Source of the DNA: a virus
Virus record (IMG/VR): IMGVR_UViG_3300042197_003079
Coordinates: 1-31,002 of that record
Reading direction: 5' to 3' (one strand)
Length of the DNA stretch: 31,002 nucleotides
Positions 7,800 through 16,143 of this stretch are shown here, piece by piece. Numbering within the stretch: the stretch's first letter is position 1; each line of letters begins with the position of its first letter. The notes beneath the pieces are model-generated. The model had not been told where the DNA came from. It did no database searches and saw nothing but the letters and a program-made list of their open reading frames with translations. Position numbers and translations under genes: made by a program.

Positions 7800-8768
7800 A
7801 TGGCATTTATTACAGAGGTTTCCGTCTCTAACCCAGACGAGTATATCTGGTCGCAAAAATATCGACCAAACAAGATCGAAGACTGTATTATACCCAAAAG
7901 ACTAAAGGATATTTTTCAAAAGTTTGTAGATAGAAAAGAGATTCCAAATCTTCTACTTACAGGCACGCCAGGTGTTGGAAAGACAACAGTTGCGCGCGCA
8001 CTGGTAGAAGAACTTGGATGCTCGTATCTTCTCATAAACTCATCCGAAGACAGAGGCATTGATACTCTTCGCGGCAAGGTAAAGACCTTTGCATCTACCG
8101 CGTCTTTTACTGGTGGAAGAAAAGTCATCATTCTAGATGAAGCTGATTATCTGACTCCAGAAATGCAGGCAGCATTGCGTGGCGTTATTGAAGAAGTATC
8201 CTCAAACTGTACCTTCATTCTTACCTGCAATTTCAAGGCTCGCATAATAGAAGCCATTCATTCGCGTTGTCAGCATGTTGATTTTGCCATTGAGCGTGAA
8301 GAAAAACCTCAGATGGCATTTCAATTATTCAAGAGAATTGGACAAATCCTTGATCTTGAAAATGTCAAATGGGAAAAAGAGTATCTTCCAAAGATTGTCG
8401 AAAAGTATTTTCCAGACTTTCGCAAGACTCTTAATGAACTGCAAAAACTGGCAATCAATGGAGCAATTGATGCCTCCGTGCTTGTTCATCTCAAGGATAT
8501 CAAAAACCTTGAAGGTCTGGTAACGGCTCTGCGAGAAAAAGATTTTACGGAAATGCGAAAGTGGGTTGTTGATAATTCTGATGTGGACTCTCGTGTTATT
8601 TTCCGTAAAGTGTATGACAGTATGTATGACTATGTGTCAAAGTCCCACATTCCGCTTGTCGTACTTTTGCTTGCAAAGTATCAGTATCAGGCGGCATTTG
8701 TTGCGGATGCTGAAATAAATATGGTTGCGTTTTTTACCGAACTAATGTCAGATGTGGAGTTCAAGTGA
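7800..8768 (+). CDS. 44: clamp loader large subunit (gp44)
   Basis: A 322-residue AAA+ ATPase that, with gp62, opens and loads the gp45 clamp onto primed DNA. Visible motifs in order are WSQKYRPNKIEDCI (the clamp-loader N-terminal signature), Walker A GTPGVGKT (55-62), Walker B ILDEAD (111-116), a sensor-1-like TCNFKARI, and SRC (155-157), which carries the trans-acting Arg finger. The length matches T4 gp44 (319). The last codons contain the Shine-Dalgarno (GGAG) of the next gene. Confidence 0.95.
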   Translation: MAFITEVSVSNPDEYIWSQKYRPNKIEDCIIPKRLKDIFQKFVDRKEIPNLLLTGTPGVGKTTVARALVEELGCSYLLINSSEDRGIDTLRGKVKTFASTASFTGGRKVIILDEADYLTPEMQAALRGVIEEVSSNCTFILTCNFKARIIEAIHSRCQHVDFAIEREEKPQMAFQLFKRIGQILDLENVKWEKEYLPKIVEKYFPDFRKTLNELQKLAINGAIDASVLVHLKDIKNLEGLVTALREKDFTEMRKWVVDNSDVDSRVIFRKVYDSMYDYVSKSHIPLVVLLLAKYQYQAAFVADAEINMVAFFTELMSDVEFK

Positions 8769-8769
8769 T

Positions 8770-9324
8770 ATGAGTCGTAAGCTAAATTGGGAAAAGAACA
8801 ACCGCAATAAACTCGTAGCTACCGCGATAGTCTACGAACGCTTGGATGAAATTGTGGAAGACATTATCTACGAAAAAGAATTCGCAGAAATGCTTGAGAG
8901 AAAAGAAGACCTTGATGAGTTCTATCTCGGCAAAAAATATGTCGAGCCTACTGCTGAAGAGATTGAGGAAGAAAAAAATCGGATTAGAGTGGAGCGAGAA
9001 AAACGTGCGTATCGAAATTCCGGTCGCGCGGAACGCGATAAACAACACAAGAAAATAATCGAGGAACGAGAAAAGTATAATAAAAAGGTTCAGGAGAGGG
9101 CTAAAGAGGACGTTGAGTTATCCAATCGACAGCAAATAAGTAAGATACGTCAGGAACTAACCAAGGATGTACCTGTGGTCGAACTACCAAAATACAATAA
9201 AACCAAAACTATCGAAGTCGTAAAACTGCCAACACGGAATAGAAAACCTGATGCCCGATCTTTTCAAACAAATCATACCGTCCATTCTCAAGGCAAAAAC
9301 AGATGTGATACAGACAACGGATGA
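8770..9324 (+). CDS. charged coiled-coil protein of unknown function between gp44 and gp62
   Basis: A 184-residue protein very rich in Glu, Lys and Arg. It is predicted to be mostly helix/coiled coil over residues about 15-130, with a basic C-terminal tail ending in a Pro/Thr-rich part. I recognise no family. A longer ORF opens at 8752, but ATG 8770 has a GGAG at 8756-8759 and lies directly after the gp44 stop, so it is preferred. The last 74 bases overlap the start of gp62 in a different frame. In T4 itself gp44 and gp62 are adjacent, so this is an insertion into the clamp-loader operon; a replication-linked accessory role is only inferred from position. Confidence 0.65.
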   Translation: MSRKLNWEKNNRNKLVATAIVYERLDEIVEDIIYEKEFAEMLERKEDLDEFYLGKKYVEPTAEEIEEEKNRIRVEREKRAYRNSGRAERDKQHKKIIEEREKYNKKVQERAKEDVELSNRQQISKIRQELTKDVPVVELPKYNKTKTIEVVKLPTRNRKPDARSFQTNHTVHSQGKNRCDTDNG

Positions 9325-9670
9325 CGAGAAGTCTTATGTGCCGTTTGTGGTAAACAAGGCTCTATCATTTCATTCTGACTGCGTGCTGTTTGCCAATGAA
9401 ATGAACATAAACTGTCATCTTGACAAAAAACTCCAGTATCAATTTTTACTAAATACCTGTAGATCATGGAATAGACCATTTCAAAAATGGATGAAGCTTG
9501 AAAAACCTGAAGATCTAGACGCAGTAAAGTTTGCATACGGATGTTCAGATAAAAAAGCAAGAGACATTTTAGAGATTCTTTCCAACGATCAGAAAAGTGA
9601 ACTACGAAAACAAATGGACCCATATGGCGGCGGTGGACTTAGTAATAATGGAAAACAACAAAAACGTTGA
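9251..9670 (+). CDS. 62: clamp loader small subunit (gp62)
   Basis: A 139-residue homologue of T4 gp62, the non-ATPase subunit of the 44/62 clamp loader. The segments VNKALSFHSDCVLFANEMN, LQYQFLLNTCRSWNRPFQKW and YGCSDKKARDILEIL follow the gp62 pattern in which an ALSxxxD..xxxMN motif precedes a basic RxxxW segment and a C-terminal helix. It is shorter than T4 gp62 (187). It overlaps the upstream coiled-coil gene by 74 bases and the RegA start by 23 bases. Position between gp44 and regA is exactly that of T4. Confidence 0.85.
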   Translation: MPDLFKQIIPSILKAKTDVIQTTDDEKSYVPFVVNKALSFHSDCVLFANEMNINCHLDKKLQYQFLLNTCRSWNRPFQKWMKLEKPEDLDAVKFAYGCSDKKARDILEILSNDQKSELRKQMDPYGGGGLSNNGKQQKR

Positions 9671-10100
9671 TGACGATAAAAATCTGTTCCGAGGATTGGG
9701 AATAGAAATCAATCTAAAAAATCCAGACGACTTTCTAAAGGTCAGAGAAACTCTTTCTCGTATTGGCGTTGCATCTAAAAAAGACAAGATTCTTTATCAG
9801 TCTTGTCATATTTTACATAAAAAAGGTCGCTTTGCGATCATGCATTTCAAAGAACTTTTTATACTTGACGGTAAGCCTTCTAACTTTGACGAAAGCGATA
9901 TTGCTCGTCGAAATACAATTGCCGATCTACTACGTCAATGGGATCTTGTTGAAATACTAAATCCTTCTGCAATTGCGGCTCTTCGTGCTCCGCTTAATCA
10001 GATTAAAATTGTAAAGCACGGAGAAAAGGCGGCATGGAATCTTGTTGTAAAATATTCTATTGGAAAAAAGAAAAATATGTCAGCGAGTGAAGATATATAA
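9648..10100 (+). CDS. regA: translational repressor RegA
   Basis: A 150-residue RegA homologue. The match to T4 RegA is strong: IEINLKNPDDFLKVRETLSR, then KKDKILYQSCHILHKKGR, HFKELFILDG, IADLLRQWDLVEI and a final WNLVVKYSIG. In T4, RegA binds mRNAs around start codons of early genes, including gp45 and gp44, and represses their translation. This copy has about 17 extra N-terminal residues (MENNKNVDDDKNLFRGLG) compared with T4. ATG 9648 is chosen over an upstream in-frame ATG at 9597, which would overlap gp62 further; it lies within the gp62 3' end, suggesting coupling. Confidence 0.92.
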   Translation: MENNKNVDDDKNLFRGLGIEINLKNPDDFLKVRETLSRIGVASKKDKILYQSCHILHKKGRFAIMHFKELFILDGKPSNFDESDIARRNTIADLLRQWDLVEILNPSAIAALRAPLNQIKIVKHGEKAAWNLVVKYSIGKKKNMSASEDI

Positions 10101-10121
10101 CATATGGAGTAAACATACATC

Positions 10122-10754
10122 ATGACAGCAACAAAATATTATTCTTTTGGAGTATTCTCTCTTAATAATTCTCTTGCAACTCTTCCTGAATATGCAACAG
10201 AACATTCTGCGTGCTTTGATTTAACATTTTGTCCACCTTCCGATCGAAACACAACAGATTGTTATTACGCCCGCAATAATAAAGCCACAGCACATATTAT
10301 AGGAAATCAGCTTACCATTTTTGCAGGAATGAGAGTATTGGTTCCAACGGCTCTTATTTTTGACTTGCAAAGCGTTGCAGAGCCTACATTTTGGAATGAA
10401 CGCATGGGAAAGTTTGTTGCAAGTCCAACTGATAATTTTTCAATGAAAGTCTATCCTCGATCTGGACTATCATTTAAAACGGGATTAGGACTCATTAACT
10501 CAGTTGGAATTATTGATGGAGATTATACCGATCAACTAATGATTCCAATGATTAATCATTCGGAAAAAGATGTTGTACTGACGGTTGGAGATCGAATTGC
10601 GCAAGCAGAAATTCTGAACAACGGAGTGTCCGTAAGAAGTTCTTTCATCTGGCGCGCAAGCAAGCCAGAAAAGATTGGTGGAAGAACAGGAGGCTTTGGC
10701 TCAACAGGTGGATTTACAACAACTCCTATTACAACTAATGAAAAAACCTCTTGA
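10122..10754 (+). CDS. dut: dUTPase
   Basis: A 210-residue trimeric-type dUTP pyrophosphatase that converts dUTP to dUMP, keeping uracil out of DNA and feeding dTMP synthesis. All five family motifs can be seen: SACFDL (29-34), PRSGLSF (112-118), a motif 3 with GIIDGDYTDQL (129-139, catalytic Asp132 and Tyr135), GDRIAQ (156-161) and the Gly-rich C-terminal arm GGRTGGFGSTGG (187-197). It is longer than usual (about 150) because of an insertion between motifs 1 and 2 (about residues 36-105). It sits just downstream of regA, the point where the T4 gene order is broken. Confidence 0.88.
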   Translation: MTATKYYSFGVFSLNNSLATLPEYATEHSACFDLTFCPPSDRNTTDCYYARNNKATAHIIGNQLTIFAGMRVLVPTALIFDLQSVAEPTFWNERMGKFVASPTDNFSMKVYPRSGLSFKTGLGLINSVGIIDGDYTDQLMIPMINHSEKDVVLTVGDRIAQAEILNNGVSVRSSFIWRASKPEKIGGRTGGFGSTGGFTTTPITTNEKTS

Positions 10755-10780
10755 CAGAATATACTTTTATATTATATAAT
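10751..10780 (+). promoter_or_regulatory. consensus sigma70 promoter for hsp20
   Basis: Exact TTGACA (10751-10756), an 18-nt spacer and exact TATAAT (10775-10780). The -35 box overlaps the dUTPase stop. It is positioned to drive hsp20 and possibly the glycan cassette. Confidence 0.88.
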
Positions 10781-10827
10781 ATGCCCTAATAGTCTCATCA
10801 CCTCACAACATATAAAGGAGAAAGACA

Positions 10828-11307
10828 ATGGTAACAACAACACCACTTCTTTTTGCACGCGATCACTACACAAATTTGGAAAAAATGTTGAATCGTTATT
10901 GGAATACACACCTATACGATTACTTTACAACAACAGGAGATACTGGAGAAATGTCAACAGAAAACAACGAAACTAGTCACAAGTATACCTTTACTCTTCC
11001 TGGAATTTCTCCAGATAGAGTGTCGGTACGTCTGCGTTCTGATAAAGCAACGCTTGATATCTATGTAGATAACAAACTTCAGCGTACGATTGCTCCGTAT
11101 CTATGGGCAACACGCGAGAGCATTGGATATCATGGAACAAATACGACGATTACAGAAGAAAATGTAAAGGTAACGATGGAGCACGGTCTTCTAACTGTTG
11201 TCATCACACCAAAGCAAAAGTCTGCTTCTTCTGAAAGCGTTGAACTTCCAATTAACGGAAAGAAGTTCCTACAAGAAAAGACAGAAACAAGTAATGAACT
11301 CGTCTAA
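10828..11307 (+). CDS. hsp20: small heat shock protein (Hsp20/alpha-crystallin)
   Basis: A 159-residue small heat-shock chaperone. The alpha-crystallin domain spans residues about 45-135: YTFTLPGISPDRVSVRL opens it, and VKVTMEHGLLTVVITPK carries the conserved GxL turn (GLL) and terminal strand. A variable Thr/Asn-rich N-terminus and a short C-terminal tail complete the fold. Hsp20 is a common accessory gene of cyanophages and other marine T4-like phages and is thought to protect phage or host proteins during infection. It has a strong Shine-Dalgarno (aaaggag) and promoter; its 3' end overlaps the next start by 14 bases. Confidence 0.88.
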   Translation: MVTTTPLLFARDHYTNLEKMLNRYWNTHLYDYFTTTGDTGEMSTENNETSHKYTFTLPGISPDRVSVRLRSDKATLDIYVDNKLQRTIAPYLWATRESIGYHGTNTTITEENVKVTMEHGLLTVVITPKQKSASSESVELPINGKKFLQEKTETSNELV

Positions 11308-12097
11308 CGAAGTCAGACTAAAAATCATAAGAGAAAAACCGTCAGTGGTAGTGCTAACGCCTACCACTGGCGCGCCTGTTCTAGAAGACGCAATTGAGTC
11401 GGTTTTATCTCAAGACTACACGGGGAAACTTCATCATCACATTGTGATTGATGGTCAAGAAAATAATAGAGAATATTTTTTACGTCAAAGAATTTTCGAA
11501 AAACATGAAAAATTCGAATGTATCAAGCATACATATCTGTATGATAACGTTGGCAAAAACGGTTTCTATGGACATCGAATTTATGCTGCATTTCCTCATC
11601 TTTTAAATTACGATTACATTCTTTTTCTCGACCAAGACGCATCGTATGAAACAAATCATGTTTCGATGATGATCGATTCACTCATTAAAAACAATTGGTT
11701 TTTTACATATTCACTTCGAAAGATATTTGATCGAGATGGAAAATATGTGTGCGACGACAATTGCGAGAGTTTAGGAGAGTGGCCAATTGAGTTTCTAGGA
11801 CGACAAGATCAGCATTTGATCGATACGTCTTGTTTTGGCTTTGAGAGAAAGTTCTTGATAGATGTTTGCGGGCATTGGCATTCTGGATGGGGCGGAGATC
11901 GAAGATTTTTTCAGATCATGACAAAGCAATTTGGTATTAAAAACTTTGGAACAACAATGCAGCATACTGTACATTATAGACTAGGTGGAAATGAAAACTC
12001 TCCAAAAGCGGACATGTTTTTGAGAGGAAACGAAGCCATGGAAAAAAAGTACGGAAATGCATTAAACTTTCCATGGCACAACAAAGCAAAACCATAA
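11294..12097 (+). CDS. family 2-like glycosyltransferase
   Basis: A 267-residue GT-A glycosyltransferase. VVVLTPTTGAPVLEDAIESVL (from residue 18) is the standard GT2 opening strand and helix; YILFLDQDASY carries the DxD-type DQD (113-115) for nucleotide-sugar and metal; SCFGFERKFL and WGGDRRFFQ are the acceptor-side segments typical of the family. An upstream in-frame start (11198) would overlap Hsp20 by 110 bases, so ATG 11294 is preferred, overlapping it by only 14. This is the first gene of the cassette between regA and gp43. Donor and acceptor are not known. Confidence 0.8.
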   Translation: MNSSNEVRLKIIREKPSVVVLTPTTGAPVLEDAIESVLSQDYTGKLHHHIVIDGQENNREYFLRQRIFEKHEKFECIKHTYLYDNVGKNGFYGHRIYAAFPHLLNYDYILFLDQDASYETNHVSMMIDSLIKNNWFFTYSLRKIFDRDGKYVCDDNCESLGEWPIEFLGRQDQHLIDTSCFGFERKFLIDVCGHWHSGWGGDRRFFQIMTKQFGIKNFGTTMQHTVHYRLGGNENSPKADMFLRGNEAMEKKYGNALNFPWHNKAKP

Positions 12098-12111
12098 AAG
12101 GTAGTTAGATA

Positions 12112-12981
12112 ATGAAAGATTTGATTATAGGAAGCGCATCTAATTACTCATGGGATGTAGTAAAATACTGGGTAAACTCCATAAAACAAACTGGATTTGA
12201 TGGAGACATTGTTCTCGTTGGATCAAACATTGACACTGATACAATCAAGATTCTTGAAGAAAAAAATGTAAAAGTTCACAAATATGATAATAATTTTTCT
12301 TCGGCTCATCCAAATGTTGAAAGATTTTTCTTTCTTTGGCATTGTTTAGTCACGATAAAACAAAAATATCGGTTTGTACTAACAACGGATACTCGCGACG
12401 TTATTTTTCAAAAAAATCCCTCCCATTGGTTAGAAAATAATCTTACCCTTCACGATCTAGTCGCGTCCTCAGAAGGTCTTAAGTACAAAGATGAACCATG
12501 GGGAAATGATAATTATTTTAAAACATTCGGAGAATTTTTTTATTATCTTGCAAAGGATAAATTGATTTTCAACGCAGGTGTAATTGGAGGAAAACATGAT
12601 ACTATTGCCTCTTTATTATTTCTAATATTTCATATGTCAACCAACAGACAGGTTGCAAACCCAGACCAGGCCATATATAATTTGCTTATTAATAATCTTC
12701 CTTTTGAAAACAATACTTTTTTCAGTACTAATTCAGACGGATGGGCCATTCAGATGGGTACGACAAAAGAAGCAGTGCAGGCTGGATTTGGTGATATAGG
12801 GATGATATGTAAAAACGATCCTTCCAAGTTTGTCCTATATCAAATTAATTACAAAGACGATCAACCTATAATTGAAAATGATGTAATATATACAAAAGAT
12901 AAAACTCCCTTTACTATCGTTCACCAATACGATAGAATTCCATATCTTAAAAAACTAATTCACGAAAAGTATGAAGTTTAG
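12112..12981 (+). CDS. GT-A nucleotide-diphospho-sugar transferase
   Basis: A 289-residue protein without an obvious close family name. The opening LIIGSASNYSWDVVKYWVNSI resembles transferases that start with a sugar-donor-binding Rossmann strand, and FVLTTDTRDVIFQKNP contains a DxxD motif (93-96) seen in GT8/GT77-like enzymes. KLIFNAGVIGGKHDTI and NPDQAIYNLLI match the (N)AGVxxG and PDQ segments common to these families. No membrane helix is seen. It follows the GT2 gene by 14 bases and is AT-rich like the rest of the cassette. Confidence 0.7.
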   Translation: MKDLIIGSASNYSWDVVKYWVNSIKQTGFDGDIVLVGSNIDTDTIKILEEKNVKVHKYDNNFSSAHPNVERFFFLWHCLVTIKQKYRFVLTTDTRDVIFQKNPSHWLENNLTLHDLVASSEGLKYKDEPWGNDNYFKTFGEFFYYLAKDKLIFNAGVIGGKHDTIASLLFLIFHMSTNRQVANPDQAIYNLLINNLPFENNTFFSTNSDGWAIQMGTTKEAVQAGFGDIGMICKNDPSKFVLYQINYKDDQPIIENDVIYTKDKTPFTIVHQYDRIPYLKKLIHEKYEV

Positions 12982-13007
12982 ATTATTAAAAACTGGAGAA
13001 ACAAATT

Positions 13008-14237
13008 ATGATTTACAAAGAAATTACTAAATGTAGATTTAGCGGATCCGAAGAATTAATTCCTGTTCTAAATTTAGGAAATCAAGTATTAACCGGTGTA
13101 TTTCCAAAGCCAGGAGAAGAAGTAGAAGGCGGGCCGCTAGAACTAGTATTTGCAAAAGATAGTGGACTTCTTCAGCTTAAGCATACATACTTGCCTGAAA
13201 AAATGTATGGAATGAACTATGGATACCGATCAGGATTAAATCAATCCATGACTAGACATTTATCAGAAAAAGCACGAATGCTCGAAAAACTAGTGTCTCT
13301 AAAAGATACAGATGTAGTGCTAGATATTGGCAGCAATGACTCTACTTTTTTGCGGGCCTTTAGTATCGACTGTACAAAAATTGGAATTGATCCAACAGGA
13401 ATTAAATTTGCAAAATATTATCCAGATAATGTACGACTCGTGTCTTCATTTTTCTCAAAAAAAGAGTATGACGCTGTTGAAAAGCGCAAGGCAAAAATTA
13501 TAACTTCAATCGCGATGTTTTATGATTTAGAGCAAATTAAACCTTTTGTTGAAGACGTAGTATCTTGTCTAGACGATGAGGGAGTATGGCATTTTGAACA
13601 AAGCTACATGCCGTCAATGGTAAGAACCAATGCATATGACACAGTGTGTCATGAACACATTGAATATTATTCAATGATATCAATAACTAAAATTTTAAAA
13701 GAATTTGGATTAGAAATTTCTGAGGTTGTTACCAATAATGTCAATGGAGGAAGTTTTGCAGTAACTGCCGTAAAAAAGACAAATAAAACTATTGAAAGAA
13801 ATTCTTCAATTGCAAAATGGATGCTTGATAAAGAGTATAGCGAAGGATATGATACTCCTCAGCCTCTTCACAAATTCGCAAAAAAAGTTGAGTTGCATAG
13901 ACAACAGCTTAGGCAACTAATTTATGCACTAAAAAACGAAGGAAAAACCATATATGGTTATGGGGCTTCCACCAAAGGAAATGTTCTTTTGCAATACTGT
14001 GGTTTAACTAGTGACGAAATTACTTCTATCGCGGAAGTGAATGAAGATAAATTTGGTTTAGTTACTCCTGGTACTAATATTCCTATTATTTCAGAAACTG
14101 AGGCTCGAAAGCAGTGCCCCGATTATTTCTTGGTTCTTCCATGGCATTTTAGAGAGGGCATATTGTCGCGAGAAAAAGAATATATGGCGTCTGGCGGTAA
14201 GTTTATTTTTCCATGTCCAGAAATTGAGATAGTATAA
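13008..14237 (+). CDS. NDP-sugar C-methyltransferase
   Basis: A 409-residue three-part SAM-dependent methyltransferase of the TylCIII/NovU type, which adds a methyl group to a ketosugar nucleotide to make branched-chain deoxysugars. The N-terminal zinc-binding domain is recognisable by LNLGNQVLTGVF, GLLQLKH and NYGYRSG, but three of the four usual Cys ligands are absent (CRFS instead of CxxC at 9-12, AKDS instead of the second CxxC). The SAM core has VVLDIGSNDSTFL (103-115), followed by an HFEQSYMPSM segment and VCHEHIEYYS. The C-terminal domain has IYGYGASTKGNVLLQY. A 4-ketosugar made by the downstream Gmd/ColD-like enzymes is a plausible substrate; this is inferred from context. Confidence 0.82.
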   Translation: MIYKEITKCRFSGSEELIPVLNLGNQVLTGVFPKPGEEVEGGPLELVFAKDSGLLQLKHTYLPEKMYGMNYGYRSGLNQSMTRHLSEKARMLEKLVSLKDTDVVLDIGSNDSTFLRAFSIDCTKIGIDPTGIKFAKYYPDNVRLVSSFFSKKEYDAVEKRKAKIITSIAMFYDLEQIKPFVEDVVSCLDDEGVWHFEQSYMPSMVRTNAYDTVCHEHIEYYSMISITKILKEFGLEISEVVTNNVNGGSFAVTAVKKTNKTIERNSSIAKWMLDKEYSEGYDTPQPLHKFAKKVELHRQQLRQLIYALKNEGKTIYGYGASTKGNVLLQYCGLTSDEITSIAEVNEDKFGLVTPGTNIPIISETEARKQCPDYFLVLPWHFREGILSREKEYMASGGKFIFPCPEIEIV

Positions 14238-14289
14238 AAAATTTGTGTTTTGTTTTTACATTTAATGTGACAATAAAAGGAGAAGTATT

Positions 14290-15327
14290 TTGTCTAAAAA
14301 AGCACTCATAACGGGAATAACAGGACAGGACGGATCATATCTGGCAGAATTCCTTTTAGAAAAAGGATATGAGGTACATGGAACTTTAAGAAGAAACTCA
14401 AGAGAAAATTATGAAGATAATATATCTCATATAAAAACTAAGATAGTTTTACACCATGCTGATTTGGCAGATTCTTCAAATATATTTCCTCTTATAGAAA
14501 ACATAATGCCTGACGAGATATACAATCTGGCGGCACAAAGCCATGTGAAGGTTTCATTTGAACTTCCGGAGTATACAACAAATGTTAATGCCATTGGAGC
14601 CCTTAGGATATTAGAGACAATTAGAAATATTCAAGAAAAAAATCCAAAAAAGAGAATAAAATTTTATCAGGCATCAACATCAGAAATGTTTGGTGAAGTT
14701 ATGGAAATTCCTCAAACCGAAAAAACTCCTTTTTGGCCAAGATCTCCCTATGCAATTGCAAAGGTTTTTGCACACCAATCAACAATAAATTACAGGGAAG
14801 CATATGGAATATTTGCGTGTTCTGGAATCTTGTTTAATCACGAGTCGCCGCGCCGCGGAAACTCGTTCGTCACGCAAAAAATTGTAAAAGGAATTCAAGA
14901 CATAATTGATGGGAAAAAAGAGTGTCTCGAACTAGGAAATTTATCAGCGTTGAGAGATTGGGGACATGCCAAAGACTATGTTGAAGCTATGTGGCTTATG
15001 ATGCAACAGAACGAATCGGATTGTTATGTTATTTCTACTGGTAAACAGTATTCGGTCAAATATTTTGTTGAGAAAGTTTGCGCCTTTCACGGGATAGAAA
15101 TAGAGTGGGTAGGAAAAAATGAAAAAGAAACTGGTTGGTGGAAAAATAGAAAAGACAAGAAAAAAATTATCACTGTTAATAAGAATTTTTTTAGACCTGC
15201 GGAAGTTTATACTTTGCTGGGAGATAATTCGCGCGCCAGAAAAAAATTAAATTGGGAGCCAAAATATTCTTTGGACGAATTAATATTAGAAATGTGCGAA
15301 GCTGAAAAAAAACAAAAGAAATTTTAA
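14290..15327 (+). CDS. gmd: GDP-mannose 4,6-dehydratase
   Basis: A 345-residue short-chain dehydrogenase that makes GDP-4-keto-6-deoxy-D-mannose. GITGQDG (9-15) is the NADP-binding loop, followed by LRRNSREN. The active site is STSEMFG (Ser131, Glu132) and YAIAK (Tyr154, Lys158). NHESPRRGNSFVT and LRDWGHAKDYVEAMW are highly characteristic of GMD. The start is TTG 14290, with a strong Shine-Dalgarno (aaggagaa) ahead. The gene is AT-rich except for a short GC-rich patch at about 14841-14865 encoding part of the SPRRG motif. Its product is the branch point for the epimerase-reductase and ColD-like genes downstream. Confidence 0.93.
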   Translation: MSKKALITGITGQDGSYLAEFLLEKGYEVHGTLRRNSRENYEDNISHIKTKIVLHHADLADSSNIFPLIENIMPDEIYNLAAQSHVKVSFELPEYTTNVNAIGALRILETIRNIQEKNPKKRIKFYQASTSEMFGEVMEIPQTEKTPFWPRSPYAIAKVFAHQSTINYREAYGIFACSGILFNHESPRRGNSFVTQKIVKGIQDIIDGKKECLELGNLSALRDWGHAKDYVEAMWLMMQQNESDCYVISTGKQYSVKYFVEKVCAFHGIEIEWVGKNEKETGWWKNRKDKKKIITVNKNFFRPAEVYTLLGDNSRARKKLNWEPKYSLDELILEMCEAEKKQKKF

Positions 15328-15361
15328 AACTGATAATTGAGAACCAATAGAAAGTAAAGAA

Positions 15362-16096
15362 ATGAAGAGTTTAATAATATGTCCCGTTGGAAATCCAATA
15401 TCCTTTAATAAGAATTTTGATAAAAATTTTCATTGGAGACTGAAAACAAAAGAGAGAAATTACGATATTTTGCTCGTATGTTATAAATCTGCTGAAACGT
15501 TTGTACCTGAGGAAAAAACTTTCGACGATTTGCGCTACAGTTCTGGACAAAAATGGAAACTAATAAAAACCGTTTTGAATGATTTGAATTATTCAAAATA
15601 TGAATATATTGGATTTTTTGATGATGACTTAGTTACCGATATAGACAGTATTAATGAAGCACTGAAACTGGCGTCGGAAAAAAACATAAAAATTTTTCAA
15701 ATGTCAATGGCCGACGAATCAGACGTTTTTTATCCTATTCTTAGACAAAACTTAAGGCTAAAATACACGATTACAAATTTTATTGAAATAATGGGCCCGT
15801 TCATACATACATCGCTCATTCCAATATGTTTAGAGTTATGGAATAAATATGATATCGCAACAGGGTGGGGATTTGATAAAGTTTTATGTGATTTGACAAA
15901 AGAAAAAGCGGCAGTAATTCATACACATTCAATGTACCATCCAAAACGTGAAACATCTTACAATAAAACAGCAGCATTTGCAGAGATGGATGTATTGTTA
16001 TATGATGTATTTCCAAAATTTATGAAAGAAAAATATGACGAAGATTGGGTTTTTAAAGATGAACAAAAAAATATCGAATTAATTTTTTCAAAATAA
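15362..16096 (+). CDS. DUF707-like putative glycosyltransferase
   Basis: A 244-residue protein with an IICPVGNP opening and YEYIGFFDDDLVTD, containing a run of Asp (87-89) in a DxD-like setting. It continues with NIKIFQMSMADESDVFYPILRQN and a TGWGFDKV segment. This combination resembles DUF707-type proteins treated as putative glycosyltransferases. No signal or membrane segment is apparent. It lies within the cassette between gmd and another probable transferase. The family assignment is moderate and the activity is inferred. Confidence 0.6.
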   Translation: MKSLIICPVGNPISFNKNFDKNFHWRLKTKERNYDILLVCYKSAETFVPEEKTFDDLRYSSGQKWKLIKTVLNDLNYSKYEYIGFFDDDLVTDIDSINEALKLASEKNIKIFQMSMADESDVFYPILRQNLRLKYTITNFIEIMGPFIHTSLIPICLELWNKYDIATGWGFDKVLCDLTKEKAAVIHTHSMYHPKRETSYNKTAAFAEMDVLLYDVFPKFMKEKYDEDWVFKDEQKNIELIFSK

Positions 16097-16143
16097 TTGT
16101 ATTACTAAAATTGATCGATCAGACTTAAAAATGGAAATATTCA

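Noticed and set aside
11198-11293. N-terminal extension of the first glycosyltransferase
   Set aside because: It would overlap the Hsp20 gene by 110 bases and adds sequence unlike the family; ATG 11294 starts just before the conserved strand.
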